Below, one piece after another: positions 36,401 through 44,097 of a DNA stretch of 64,000 bases; position 1 is the stretch's first letter, and each line of letters begins with the position of its first letter. The notes under the pieces were generated by a model. That model saw only the letters and a list, made by a program, of their open reading frames with translations. It did not search any database and was not told the DNA's origin. The stretch is taken from the NCBI GenBank assembly GCA_000531095.1, contig HG799464.1, positions 528,791-592,790 of the forward strand. Direction: 5' to 3'. The position numbers were made by a program, and so were the translations under genes. This stretch comes from Gemmata massiliana (GTDB lineage Bacteria > Planctomycetota > Planctomycetia > Gemmatales > Gemmataceae).

Positions 36401-36505
36401 GGACTTCGACGCACCTCAATCACCACTAAATGGCTCATCTTCTCCCCGGCGCGCTCCGTCGTACATTCACCGATACGCCCGCTCCCTCCTCCTGCGTGAC
36501 CTGCG

Positions 36506-37282
36506 GTGAACGATTCCCGTCCGTGGTGGCTGTGGCCGAACGTGCTGTCGCTCGACGCGCCCGCGGTCGCGGTCACGTGGCAAGTGTTCCTCGCGTCTGT
36601 TGCCGGAATCGCCGTTCCACTCGCTGCGTCGATCGTATTGGCCCTGGTCGTTTGGAGCGCGTACCTCATTGACCGCGGACTCGATGCCCACCGCGGCGCG
36701 GACGGCTCCGACCGGCACCGAGCCGCGGGTCGAAACCCGGTCGCGTGGATGGTGGGTGCGGGTGCGGCACTGGTCGGTGCGGTCGCACTAACTTTCACCG
36801 CACTCCCGAGAACACAAATCGTGGTGGGGTTCGTTGTTCTTGGAGCGGCGGTCAGTTACTTCGCCGCGGTTCACCTCAGCGGGGCCAAAAAGATCCTCGG
36901 GCGCGGGTTCAAGGAAGCGTCCGTCGGTGTCGTGTTCGCAGCAGGGGTGGCGATTCCGCTGATCGCAGACGCGGAGCCATACACGAACTGGTTGCCCGGC
37001 GTGATCGCGTTCGCCGGGCTGTGTTGGCTGAACTGTGCGCTCATTAGCCGCTGGGAAGACGGCGCGGACCGCGGGCACCCGTTGTGGCTCGCAATCGTCG
37101 TCGGAGGACTGGCAGTCGGTGTTGCGCTCGGCGCACCGACGCCGGTGGCCACCGCAATCGTTGCCAGCACCGTGGCACTGGCGGCACTTCACCTCTTACG
37201 GGCACGACTATCGGACCGGGCGAAGCGTGTGCTGGTCGATGCCGTGCTGCTCACCCCAATTCTCGTGGCGGTGGGACTGTGA
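36506..37282 (+). CDS. UbiA-like integral membrane protein
   Basis: A 258-aa membrane protein with about seven hydrophobic segments. WSAYLIDRGLDAHRG near residue 50 resembles the Asp-rich first motif of UbiA-type aromatic prenyltransferases (D-x-x-x-D), and GFKEASVGVVFAAGVAIPLI resembles the usual K-E-x-x-V-G helix, but the second Asp-rich motif is not clear (ISRWEDGADRGHP is the nearest). A prenyltransferase role in quinone or lipid synthesis is therefore tentative. The start is GTG. Its TGA overlaps the GTG of the methyltransferase gene (GTGA), so the two are translationally coupled and probably act in one pathway. Confidence 0.6.
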   Translation: MNDSRPWWLWPNVLSLDAPAVAVTWQVFLASVAGIAVPLAASIVLALVVWSAYLIDRGLDAHRGADGSDRHRAAGRNPVAWMVGAGAALVGAVALTFTALPRTQIVVGFVVLGAAVSYFAAVHLSGAKKILGRGFKEASVGVVFAAGVAIPLIADAEPYTNWLPGVIAFAGLCWLNCALISRWEDGADRGHPLWLAIVVGGLAVGVALGAPTPVATAIVASTVALAALHLLRARLSDRAKRVLVDAVLLTPILVAVGL

Positions 37283-37968
37283 CCCCGCGCCCGTCGTTCG
37301 ACCGGCTCGCGCCGGTCTACCGAACCCTCGAACGGCTCACGTTCGGTGGGCTGCTCCACTGGTGCCGAACGGCACACCTGGACCACCTCCGCGAGCGCCG
37401 ACGTGCGCTGATCGTTGGGGACGGGGACGGCCGGTTCCTCGCGGACCTCTTGCGCGCGAACCCGAGCGTCGAAGTCGACAGCCTCGACATCAGCCCGGGA
37501 ATGATCGCGGTCGCACAACAGCGAATCGCAACGATTCCTGGCGCTGCGCCCCGGGCGCGGTTCGTGGTGGCCGACGCCCGAACAGACGCACTCCCCACAA
37601 CCGGGTACGATCTCGTCGTTACGAATTTCGTCCTCGATTGCTTCCGCCGACCAGAACTGGCGATTGTTGTCCACCGCTTGGCGAGCGCGTGCGCGCCCGA
37701 TGCGATGTGGGTGGACGGGGACTTCCGCGTTCCGCGAACGGGGTGGGCGCGCCCCGTCGCGCGTCTGGCACTCGCCGGAATGTACGCCTTCTTCCGGCTC
37801 GCTACGCGACTCCCCGCCGGCGCACTCATCGACCCGGCGCCGCTGATCGCGGCTGAGGGCTTCGCGTGCGCGAGTGAGGTATCGCGTTTGGGCGGCTTCC
37901 TCTCCGCGCGCTTGTGGACCCGCGCCGGTCCGGCCACTGCTTTCGACCTTCCCCGCGCCTTCATCTGA
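37279..37968 (+). CDS. Class I SAM-dependent methyltransferase
   Basis: A 229-aa cytosolic methyltransferase. FDRLAPVYRTLERLTFG resembles UbiE-type N-termini; ALIVGDGDGRFLADLL is the SAM-binding motif I, VDSLDISPGMIAVA motif II, and TTGYDLVVTNFVLDCF the post-motif strand. The GTG start at 37279-37281 overlaps the previous gene's TGA, and its position fits the homologous region; a longer upstream frame is Arg-rich and spurious. The pairing with a UbiA-like membrane protein suggests methylation of a prenylated ring or lipid, which is inference. Confidence 0.85.
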   Translation: MTPRPSFDRLAPVYRTLERLTFGGLLHWCRTAHLDHLRERRRALIVGDGDGRFLADLLRANPSVEVDSLDISPGMIAVAQQRIATIPGAAPRARFVVADARTDALPTTGYDLVVTNFVLDCFRRPELAIVVHRLASACAPDAMWVDGDFRVPRTGWARPVARLALAGMYAFFRLATRLPAGALIDPAPLIAAEGFACASEVSRLGGFLSARLWTRAGPATAFDLPRAFI

Positions 37969-38017
37969 TGTAAACTTACTCTCGCCCCTCTCCCGATTTA
38001 CGTCCAAGGAGTGCATC

Positions 38018-39115
38018 GTGCGCAAACTGTTCGCTCTCGCCATGCTCGCGGGGCTAGTTGCTCCCGCTTCGGGGCAAGACACGAAGCCCAAGGCTGATCC
38101 GCCCAAGAAGCCAGAAGCGACGCTCAAAATTGGTGACAAGGCGCCCCCCGTGAAAGCCACCAAGTGGCTCCAGGGTGCCGAAGTCAAAGAATTCGCGGCC
38201 GGCAAGACCTACGTGATGGAATTCTGGGCCACGTGGTGCGGCCCGTGCATCGTCATGATGCCGCACATGGGCGAACTGCAATCGCAGTATAAGGATAAGG
38301 GCGTCACGTTCATCGGGTTCAGTGCGAAAGACCCGAACAACACGCTCGAAAAGGTCCAGGCGCTCGTCGAGAAGCGCGGCCCGAAGCTGGGCTACACCTT
38401 CGCGTTCGCCGACAACCGCGAGACCTACGACGATTGGATGAAGGCCGCCGGACAGGGCGGTATCCCGTGCTGCTTCGTGGTCGATAAGGCCGGCAAGATC
38501 GCTTACATCGGCCACCCGATGTACCTCGACGTGGTGCTGCCGAAAGTTGTCGACGGGAAGTGGACCGAAGGCGACCGCGCCGGTATCGACGCGATTGAGA
38601 AGGAAGTGGAAGCAGTGTTCAAGGCGACCGGCGATAAAGACCCCGAAGTGTTCCTCAAGGCGCTGCGTGAGTTCGAGACGAAGCACCCGGAACTCGCCGC
38701 GATCCCGTACTTCCACAGCGCGCGCCTCGGTTCGCTGGTGAAGATGAAGAAGACCGACGAGGTGAAGAAGGTCTCTGAAGCGCTGATCGCCAAGGCGCTT
38801 AAGGCCGACGACGTCGGGCTGGCCAACACTGTCACCCGCACACTGGTCCTGTTCCCGGACGCGACCGCCAACAAGGATCTGCACCCGACCGCGCTGAAGT
38901 CGGCCGAAGCCGGGCTGAAGTTGGCCGGTGAAAAAGACCCGGTTGCCCTGTTCTTCCTGGCCGAAGCCAACTTCCTGAGTGGCGACAAGGCCAAAGCCAA
39001 GGAACTCGGGGCAAAAGCCGTTGCCAATGCCGAAGGACCGTTAAAATCGGACATTGAGACCCGAGTCAAACGATACGAAGAAGAGAAAAAGGAAGAAAAG
39101 AAGGAACAGAAGTAG
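38018..39115 (+). CDS. Secreted thioredoxin-fold protein (TlpA/AhpC-like) with helical repeats
   Basis: A 365-aa exported protein. AAGGAG precedes the GTG at 38018; residues 1-21 are a signal peptide ending ASGQ. Residues about 40-190 are a thioredoxin fold of the TlpA/ResA kind: KIGDKAPPV, then MEFWATWCGPCIVMMPHM with the redox-active WCGPC, then QGGIPCCFVVDKAGKIAYIGHP with the cis-Pro loop. Residues about 200-350 are helical, TPR-like (ALREFETKHPELAAIPYFHS), ending in a Lys/Glu-rich tail. It probably reduces or oxidises extracytoplasmic thiols, such as those of c-type cytochromes like the one encoded next. Confidence 0.9.
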   Translation: MRKLFALAMLAGLVAPASGQDTKPKADPPKKPEATLKIGDKAPPVKATKWLQGAEVKEFAAGKTYVMEFWATWCGPCIVMMPHMGELQSQYKDKGVTFIGFSAKDPNNTLEKVQALVEKRGPKLGYTFAFADNRETYDDWMKAAGQGGIPCCFVVDKAGKIAYIGHPMYLDVVLPKVVDGKWTEGDRAGIDAIEKEVEAVFKATGDKDPEVFLKALREFETKHPELAAIPYFHSARLGSLVKMKKTDEVKKVSEALIAKALKADDVGLANTVTRTLVLFPDATANKDLHPTALKSAEAGLKLAGEKDPVALFFLAEANFLSGDKAKAKELGAKAVANAEGPLKSDIETRVKRYEEEKKEEKKEQK

Positions 39116-39132
39116 GATAAAAGGGTTACGAC

Positions 39133-39161
39133 GCCCCGTTGCGTGCTATAAGTAACGGGGC
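39133..39161 (+). terminator. Terminator after the thioredoxin-fold gene
   Basis: Stem GCCCCGTT / AACGGGGC, 13-nt loop, 17 bp past the stop, followed by TATCTTTATTTG. The cytochrome gene starts 34 bp later, so it is probably transcribed separately or by readthrough. Confidence 0.75.
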
Positions 39162-39195
39162 TATCTTTATTTGTGGAGTTCTTGAGGAGCGCGAC

Positions 39196-40293
39196 ATGAA
39201 CAGGCTCCAACCAACTTTCTTACTCCTCACACTGTCGGCCCTCGTTCCGGCGTGCGCCAAACAATCACCCACGTCCGCATCGACATCAACCCCCGGCTCA
39301 ACGTTCGTCATTCCCGAATCCTCGACCGCGATGACGTTCCCGGACATCAAAGTCGGTGGCGACACGATCCCCGCTAGCGACACGATCCCCGCACCGCGCC
39401 CCGTTCCCCCGGCCGCAGAAGTCATCGACGCGGAACCCGCAAACGCGCTAAATGTGCTCGCTATCGTTGGAGAGAACGGCACCTGGACGTTCCAGCACCC
39501 CAGCGGGAAGCGCGAGCGCAACGAACTTCACCTCCCCGTGAGCAGGGCCGTGAAGTTTTCGTTCTCGCAAGCAAAAGAAGGTTCGGCTTCGACCTCGGGA
39601 GAACGTTTCGAGATCCCCGCGTTCCCGCTCACCGCTTCGGTGCGAGCCGGACTCGACAAGACAACCGTCCTCAAAACCATCCGCGCCGGAGCATTCGCGC
39701 TGTGGAACTCGCGCGAGCGCATCGGGACCGCGTTCGTAACCGAAACTTCTGAGTACGAACGGTTCGCGAAGAACGACGGTGAGAAAAAGCCGCCCGTTGA
39801 AACGGATGGATCACTTGCTTTTAAAGGGCGCCAGCTTTTCCTCAAGAACCAGTGCATTAACTGCCACAGTGCCACAACAAACGCCAAAGCACCGGCACTC
39901 GAAGGGTTGTTCGGGACCAAGGTCGCACTCAAAGACGGCGGGGCACAGCTCGTCGATGAGGCTTACCTTGTTGAGTCGATCCGCAAACCGCGTGTGAAGG
40001 TCGTCGACGGATGGGTACCGATCATGCCCGCGTACAACGCGGAGCAGATCAGCGACGAAGACATGAACGCAGTTGTCGCGTACATCAAGTCGCTCAAGAC
40101 CTCTACAACACCGAAAGTACAACCGACCCCACCACCGACCGCGCCAACAGTCGTCCCACCAGTCACTCCGCCACCAGTTACCCCACCGGTTAATACACCG
40201 ACCGATCGGCGCCCCGGACCTCAAGAAGTGGTCGGCCGGCGCGAACCCGCAGCCGACAACGGCATCCGCCGCGCGCCACAACCTCCCCGGTAG
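39196..40293 (+). CDS. CoxB-like cupredoxin/cytochrome c lipoprotein lacking CuA
   Basis: A 365-aa predicted lipoprotein. GAGGAG lies before the ATG; the lipobox is SALVPAC (C20). Residues about 85-190 follow cytochrome oxidase subunit II: NVLAIVGENGTWTFQHPSG, NELHLPVSRAVKFSF, FEIPAFPLTASVRAG, then GAFALWNSRERIGTAF in place of the normal C-A-E-Y-C-G-x-x-H CuA loop; all CuA ligands are gone. Residues 205-300 are a cytochrome c domain with C220-I-N-C223-H224 and axial Met in PIMPAY (M277). The tail is Pro-rich. Electron transfer by the heme remains possible, but not CuA chemistry. No other oxidase subunit is adjacent. It could be a donor or sensor protein. Confidence 0.8.
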   Translation: MNRLQPTFLLLTLSALVPACAKQSPTSASTSTPGSTFVIPESSTAMTFPDIKVGGDTIPASDTIPAPRPVPPAAEVIDAEPANALNVLAIVGENGTWTFQHPSGKRERNELHLPVSRAVKFSFSQAKEGSASTSGERFEIPAFPLTASVRAGLDKTTVLKTIRAGAFALWNSRERIGTAFVTETSEYERFAKNDGEKKPPVETDGSLAFKGRQLFLKNQCINCHSATTNAKAPALEGLFGTKVALKDGGAQLVDEAYLVESIRKPRVKVVDGWVPIMPAYNAEQISDEDMNAVVAYIKSLKTSTTPKVQPTPPPTAPTVVPPVTPPPVTPPVNTPTDRRPGPQEVVGRREPAADNGIRRAPQPPR

Positions 40294-40310
40294 TCGAGCG
40301 CTGAAGAGTT

Positions 40311-40340
40311 CTGGACAGGATTCACAGGATCAACCGGATT
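40311..40340. repeat. Dispersed GGACAGGATTCACAGGAT-type sequence
   Basis: CTGGACAGGATTCACAGGAT followed by CAACCGGATT. Sequences of this kind recur between genes in many bacterial genomes, planctomycetes included; function unknown. Confidence 0.55.
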
Positions 40341-40529
40341 CCAAACGGCCACACGTCAGCTTGCCACTCTGAATAGTTCGGCGACATTTCTGCGGAATGC
40401 GGCCAATCTGCGCCGCATTCGTGCGACATACTGGTGTGTCCCCTTCGGCGCGATTAACTGGAAAACTAAGCAGATTCGCGCCGCGTGAGCAGTGCTTCAC
40501 CGGTACCTGAACGACTTTGAGGTCGCCCC

Positions 40530-40811
40530 ATGAAATCGCTCGTCGCCGCGTGTGTCGTGTCCGCTGCCGTGCTGTGGAACATCCCGAGCGCAAAGGCCGG
40601 GTGACGGCCGACCGGGTGTGACGCCCCGGAAGATCCCGCGGCGGTCGCCGCGCGCAAGAAGGCCAAGGAAGAGTTGGACAACAAACTAAAGTGGGTGTTC
40701 GCGGCCGGTGGAATCGGGTTCGTCGGCTTCGCTGTGTGGCAGTTCCTGCGTGAAATGGCTGAAGCCTCGCGCCGGTCCAAGCGCCCGCGCCAGCCGTGGG
40801 AAATGGTGTAG
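40530..40811 (+). pseudogene. Small exported membrane protein interrupted by one in-frame TGA
   Basis: A 94-codon frame with a TGAGG box and ATG at 40530. Codons 1-24 encode a signal peptide (KSLVAACVVSAAVLW, then AKAG), codon 25 (40602-40604) is TGA, and codons 26-93 stay open without any other stop: a Cys-containing start (RPTGCDAPEDP), a helix (AARKKAKEELDNKLK), one membrane segment (WVFAAGGIGFVGFAVWQFL) and a basic tail. No start codon suits the second part alone. It is a recent one-base pseudogene (from TGG, TGC, CGA or GGA), a readthrough gene, or an error. A selenocysteine codon is possible but the only nearby hairpin (CCGGG/CCCGG, starting about 8 nt after TGA) is weak. Confidence 0.6.
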
Positions 40812-40884
40812 CCGAGGTGGGTCAGCCTCAGCAACAACTCCCGACCGTTCACGCGCGAAGTATCGTGCCTTCGCGCCGGTCATG

Positions 40885-41487
40885 TCACAGGTCCGTGTCG
40901 GAACTCAGGATCTCGGCAATGAGTTCCAGGCGCTTCAGGAACGTATCAATTCCCCCGCACGAGCGGATCGCTTCGGCGATCTCGCGCGCCTTCGCGACCC
41001 CACCGCACAGGTGAGCCGTCTTGTTGACCAGAGCCAGTCCGGTGAACACAGCCTGCTCGCTCTGAGACTCGGGTGCAGTCGTTTCGCGGGCCGCGGCCGG
41101 CACCGCCTTCGCTTTCTGACGCACAACGCCGCGCGTCTTCCGGATCGCTTCCAGAATTTCGGAATCCGACCGACTCACACCGCGGGCTTTGATCAGACTG
41201 AGAGCAACCGCGCTCGGGAGATCGGGATCAGCAGCCAGAACGTCCCGCGCCACCGTGTACGGTGAGGGGAACAGGGGCTGGATCAGTTTGCGGCCCACTT
41301 TCTTGTTCTTCTGGCTCCTCAGCTTCAACTCGCTCTTCGTTTTGTTGACGACCTTGCGGATCGCGGCGTCGGGCTTGGTTACCCCCCGAGCCTTCGCGCG
41401 GGTCACGATCTCATCTGTGGAGAGCGTGCCGTCGGCGACCAGGATTTCACGAACGGCGGTGTAAACAGAAACGGGCTGAGTGGACAC
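40885..41487 (-). CDS. Protein with two winged-helix-like repeats
   Basis: A 200-aa soluble basic protein, not assigned to a named family. It has two internal repeats of about 50 residues: residues 7-55 (SVYTAVREILVADGTLSTDE, then KARGVTKPDAAIRKVVNK) and about 75-125 (SPYTVARDVLAADPDLPSAV, then KARGVSRSDSEILEAIRK). The pattern helix, short loop, K-A-R-G-V, helix suggests tandem winged-helix DNA-binding modules. The C-terminal 80 residues (TGLALVNKTAHLCGGVAKAR) are helical with two Cys. It may be a transcription or chromatin-like regulator. It is convergent with the TGA-interrupted small gene. Confidence 0.65.
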   Translation of the reverse strand: MSTQPVSVYTAVREILVADGTLSTDEIVTRAKARGVTKPDAAIRKVVNKTKSELKLRSQKNKKVGRKLIQPLFPSPYTVARDVLAADPDLPSAVALSLIKARGVSRSDSEILEAIRKTRGVVRQKAKAVPAAARETTAPESQSEQAVFTGLALVNKTAHLCGGVAKAREIAEAIRSCGGIDTFLKRLELIAEILSSDTDL

Positions 41488-41730
41488 GGCGGACCTCTGA
41501 GTAGGTGGTGCCGGTCCGTGGCGCGCGGTTATTTTGGACTATTGTGCGGGCGCGTTCTTGGCGCGCCAATCGGCGCCATACGAGTTAAGCGATTTTTCCG
41601 GTCTGTTAAGTTGGTTTGGATGGGTAATAGGAGCCGCCGAATCCGCTCGTTCCGAATAAAGTTGGCCACCCACCGGCGCGAGACCACACTAAACGGGTGA
41701 AAGGTAGCTCGCGACTCGTGAGGGCCACGG

Positions 41731-43509
41731 ATGCCCGTTTCGATACTCAAGCTCTGCCCGGCCGCGGAAACCATCGCATCGGACGCCGACCTCCTCGCCC
41801 GGTTCACCACGAACCGGGACGAAGTCGCCTTCGCCGAACTCGTGCGCCGGCACGGACCGGTGGTCCACCGCGTTTGCCGCCGATTGATTCCCGCACACGC
41901 CGACGACGCATTTCAGGCCGTCTTCCTCGTTCTCGCGTGCCGCCCGGAGCGGGTCCGCAAGCCCGGCGCGATCGGGAGCTGGCTCGCGGGTGTCGCGGGC
42001 CGCGTCGCCCGACAAATGCGCAACGCGGAGCGCTGTCGGGCAGGTCACGAACAAGCTGCGGGCCAGCCCGAAGCGGTTACTCCCCTGCCCGACACGCGCG
42101 AACTCGCAGCCGTCCTGGACGACGAACTCACCCAACTCCCGGACGGCCTTCGTGCCCCGGTGGTGCTGTGCCTGATCCGCGGGCGGACCCACGCACAGGC
42201 CGCGGCCGACCTCGGTGGCAGCGTGCGCACGTTACGGCGTCGACTGGATCGCGCGAAGGAACTACTCTGCGCCCGGCTCGAACGGCGCGGTGTCATTCCG
42301 ACGGTCGCGACCGCACTCGTCGCGGGCGTTGGGGAAGCCGTCACCGCCGTTGAACCCGAGCTTGTGCGCCGAACAGTGTCGAATGTGTTTCAGTTCCTGG
42401 CCGGCGGAGCACCTACCACGGTCGCAACCGTCGCCGCGAAAGGAGTCGTGAACGATATGACCCGGTTCAAACTGCCCGCACTCGTGGCGACCACAGCGGG
42501 GATTCTGGTGTGCTTTGGGGTTGTGTGGTCCCAAGACCCGCTCAAACCCGTTGATCCGGCCGTACAACCCCCTCTGCGGATCGAACCACCGCCCGCGCCC
42601 ACGCTGCTGGTCCCTTCGTCGCTCGGTACGGGCTACGTGCCACAGGCGGACGTACACACTGCCAACTTCGTGGTTCACGCGCAAACACCGGTCATGGCCC
42701 GGGCGATCGCGGCCGAGGCCGAACACCAGCGGCGCGTGCTCGCGCTCCAGTGGCTCGGTAAGGAACTACCGGCGTGGTCGAAACCGTGTGTCATTCGGTT
42801 CGCTTTGGGACAAGCCGGCGGCGGGGCAACCACCTTCACATTCGGTGACGGCGCGAACGGGGTGCCGACCGTCACATCGATGGAAATGGCCCTAAGTGGG
42901 GAATTCTTGGTTGTAATGACCAATGCCCTTCCACACGAAGTAACACACACCGTTTTGGCGTCATTCTTCGGCAAACCGCTCCCGCGGTGGGCGGACGAAG
43001 GATTGTCGCTGCTGGCGGAATCCGCGACCGAACAGTTCAACCACGACGTCCGTGTTCGCGAACTGCTCAACGCCGGGCGCGGGATTCGGCTCCGCGTGCT
43101 CGTGCGCATGACCGAATACCCCAAAGATCTGATCGTCCTTTACGCCCAGGGGCACTCACTGACCCGGTTCCTGGCCGGGCGGACGAAAGGGGTACCGGTG
43201 CTCATGGACGTCCCGATACTCGGTGATTTGTTTAAAAAGAACGCGGAGAACGAAGGGCGCCGCCGGCTCTTGACCTTCCTGCATGTGGGCACCCAGGGGA
43301 ACACTGCCGAGTCGTGGAACAAGGCTGCCAAAGAGGTCTACGGGTTCGAGTCGATCGACGATTTGGAGGAAGCGTGGTTGGAGTGGTTGAAGAAGCCGAT
43401 CAGCGAGCTTCAACAACCACCGGACTCGCCCCCACGCGCAACGAAACCGAAGCCGGATTCGTTGCACCAGATTCCGCCAACGGAGTTACCACTGCCAAGG
43501 GGCTGGTAG
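41731..43509 (+). CDS. ECF sigma factor fused to a membrane-tethered metalloprotease-like domain
   Basis: A 592-aa fusion. Residues 1-190 are an ECF sigma factor: region 2 (FAELVRRHGPVVHRVCRRLI, DDAFQAVFLVLACRP) and region 4 (LPDGLRAPVVLCLIRGRTHA, VRTLRRRLDRAKELL). A single membrane segment (about 248-267, PALVATTAGILVCFGVVW) and Pro-rich linker follow. Residues about 300-560 form a gluzincin-like domain with H402-E-V-T-H406 and E423 in WADEGLS, so a zinc site is complete. Residues about 487-505 (GVPVLMDVPILGDLFKKN) look like the conserved secretin loop and seem inserted in that domain. The topology puts sigma in the cytoplasm and the protease outside. Self-cleavage releasing sigma is an attractive but unproven idea. 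The 172-aa gene follows 59 bp downstream. Confidence 0.85.
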   Translation: MPVSILKLCPAAETIASDADLLARFTTNRDEVAFAELVRRHGPVVHRVCRRLIPAHADDAFQAVFLVLACRPERVRKPGAIGSWLAGVAGRVARQMRNAERCRAGHEQAAGQPEAVTPLPDTRELAAVLDDELTQLPDGLRAPVVLCLIRGRTHAQAAADLGGSVRTLRRRLDRAKELLCARLERRGVIPTVATALVAGVGEAVTAVEPELVRRTVSNVFQFLAGGAPTTVATVAAKGVVNDMTRFKLPALVATTAGILVCFGVVWSQDPLKPVDPAVQPPLRIEPPPAPTLLVPSSLGTGYVPQADVHTANFVVHAQTPVMARAIAAEAEHQRRVLALQWLGKELPAWSKPCVIRFALGQAGGGATTFTFGDGANGVPTVTSMEMALSGEFLVVMTNALPHEVTHTVLASFFGKPLPRWADEGLSLLAESATEQFNHDVRVRELLNAGRGIRLRVLVRMTEYPKDLIVLYAQGHSLTRFLAGRTKGVPVLMDVPILGDLFKKNAENEGRRRLLTFLHVGTQGNTAESWNKAAKEVYGFESIDDLEEAWLEWLKKPISELQQPPDSPPRATKPKPDSLHQIPPTELPLPRGW

Positions 43510-43568
43510 CGCTGGGAACACCTGGGCGAATTTCGTAGGGTGGGAGTGCCACTACGAGAGGAACCCAG

Positions 43569-44087
43569 GTGCTCATCCCTTCAGCGTACCCGCCGGTTGT
43601 TGCCGATTTACTCGCGGCCCGTTCTGTTGTGCCCCTCGGTCCCGGCACCCCCGACCACACAGTCCGGGGGCAGCTCGCGGCCCTCAACGACGACGTGTTC
43701 GGTCGCGTCGGGGACCGGGACATGGCCGCCGCGTGCACGTCCGGGTTGTGGATCGCGTTCAACTTTCTGGACGAGTCACACGACATCAGCCAGAACATCC
43801 ACACCCCCGAGGGGAGTTTCTGGCACGCCATCATGCACCGCCGCGAACCGGACGCCTGGAACAGCAAGTATTGGTGGCGCCGGGTCGGGCCGCACCCCGT
43901 CCTGGATCAACTCCGCGAATACGCACCAGAAGTGGGATACACGTTCACCACAGCGGAGGCGTTCGTGGACTTCTGCGAGCGCACACGCGGAACCGGTAAC
44001 TCGGACGAGGAAACCGCGAAGCGCGTCCAGCACCTCGAATGGGAACTGCTGTTCGCGTGGTGCTTCGAGCGCGCTACCGGGGCGTGA
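43569..44087 (+). CDS. Conserved protein of unknown function
   Basis: A 172-aa soluble protein with GTG start (GAGGAA upstream), 59 bp after the sigma-protease gene and probably in its operon. It is rich in Trp, His and acidic residues: FLDESHDISQNIHTPEGSFWHAIMHRREPDAWNSKYWW contains a cluster H-D-I-x-x-N-I-H and W-H-A-I-M-H-R-R that could form an active site or metal centre. The later part (EAFVDFCERTRG, LEWELLFAWCFERATG) is helical. It resembles an uncharacterised planctomycete family. No function is proposed. Confidence 0.72.
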   Translation: MLIPSAYPPVVADLLAARSVVPLGPGTPDHTVRGQLAALNDDVFGRVGDRDMAAACTSGLWIAFNFLDESHDISQNIHTPEGSFWHAIMHRREPDAWNSKYWWRRVGPHPVLDQLREYAPEVGYTFTTAEAFVDFCERTRGTGNSDEETAKRVQHLEWELLFAWCFERATGA

Positions 44088-44097
44088 CTAACCAGCA

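Larger units (their letters stand above)
36132..36505. other. Intergenic region filled by dispersed repeats
   Basis: No gene supported. This 374-bp space between the GspF-like gene and the UbiA-like gene holds a GCAGATAAC-type repeat (36145-36174), an A-rich stretch, and the two-unit REP-like dimer (36261-36400). Confidence 0.6.

Noticed and set aside
37084..37278. N-terminal extension of the methyltransferase
   Set aside because: The extra residues are Arg/Gly-rich and overlap the UbiA-like gene; the GTG at 37279 with GTGA coupling fits the family start.
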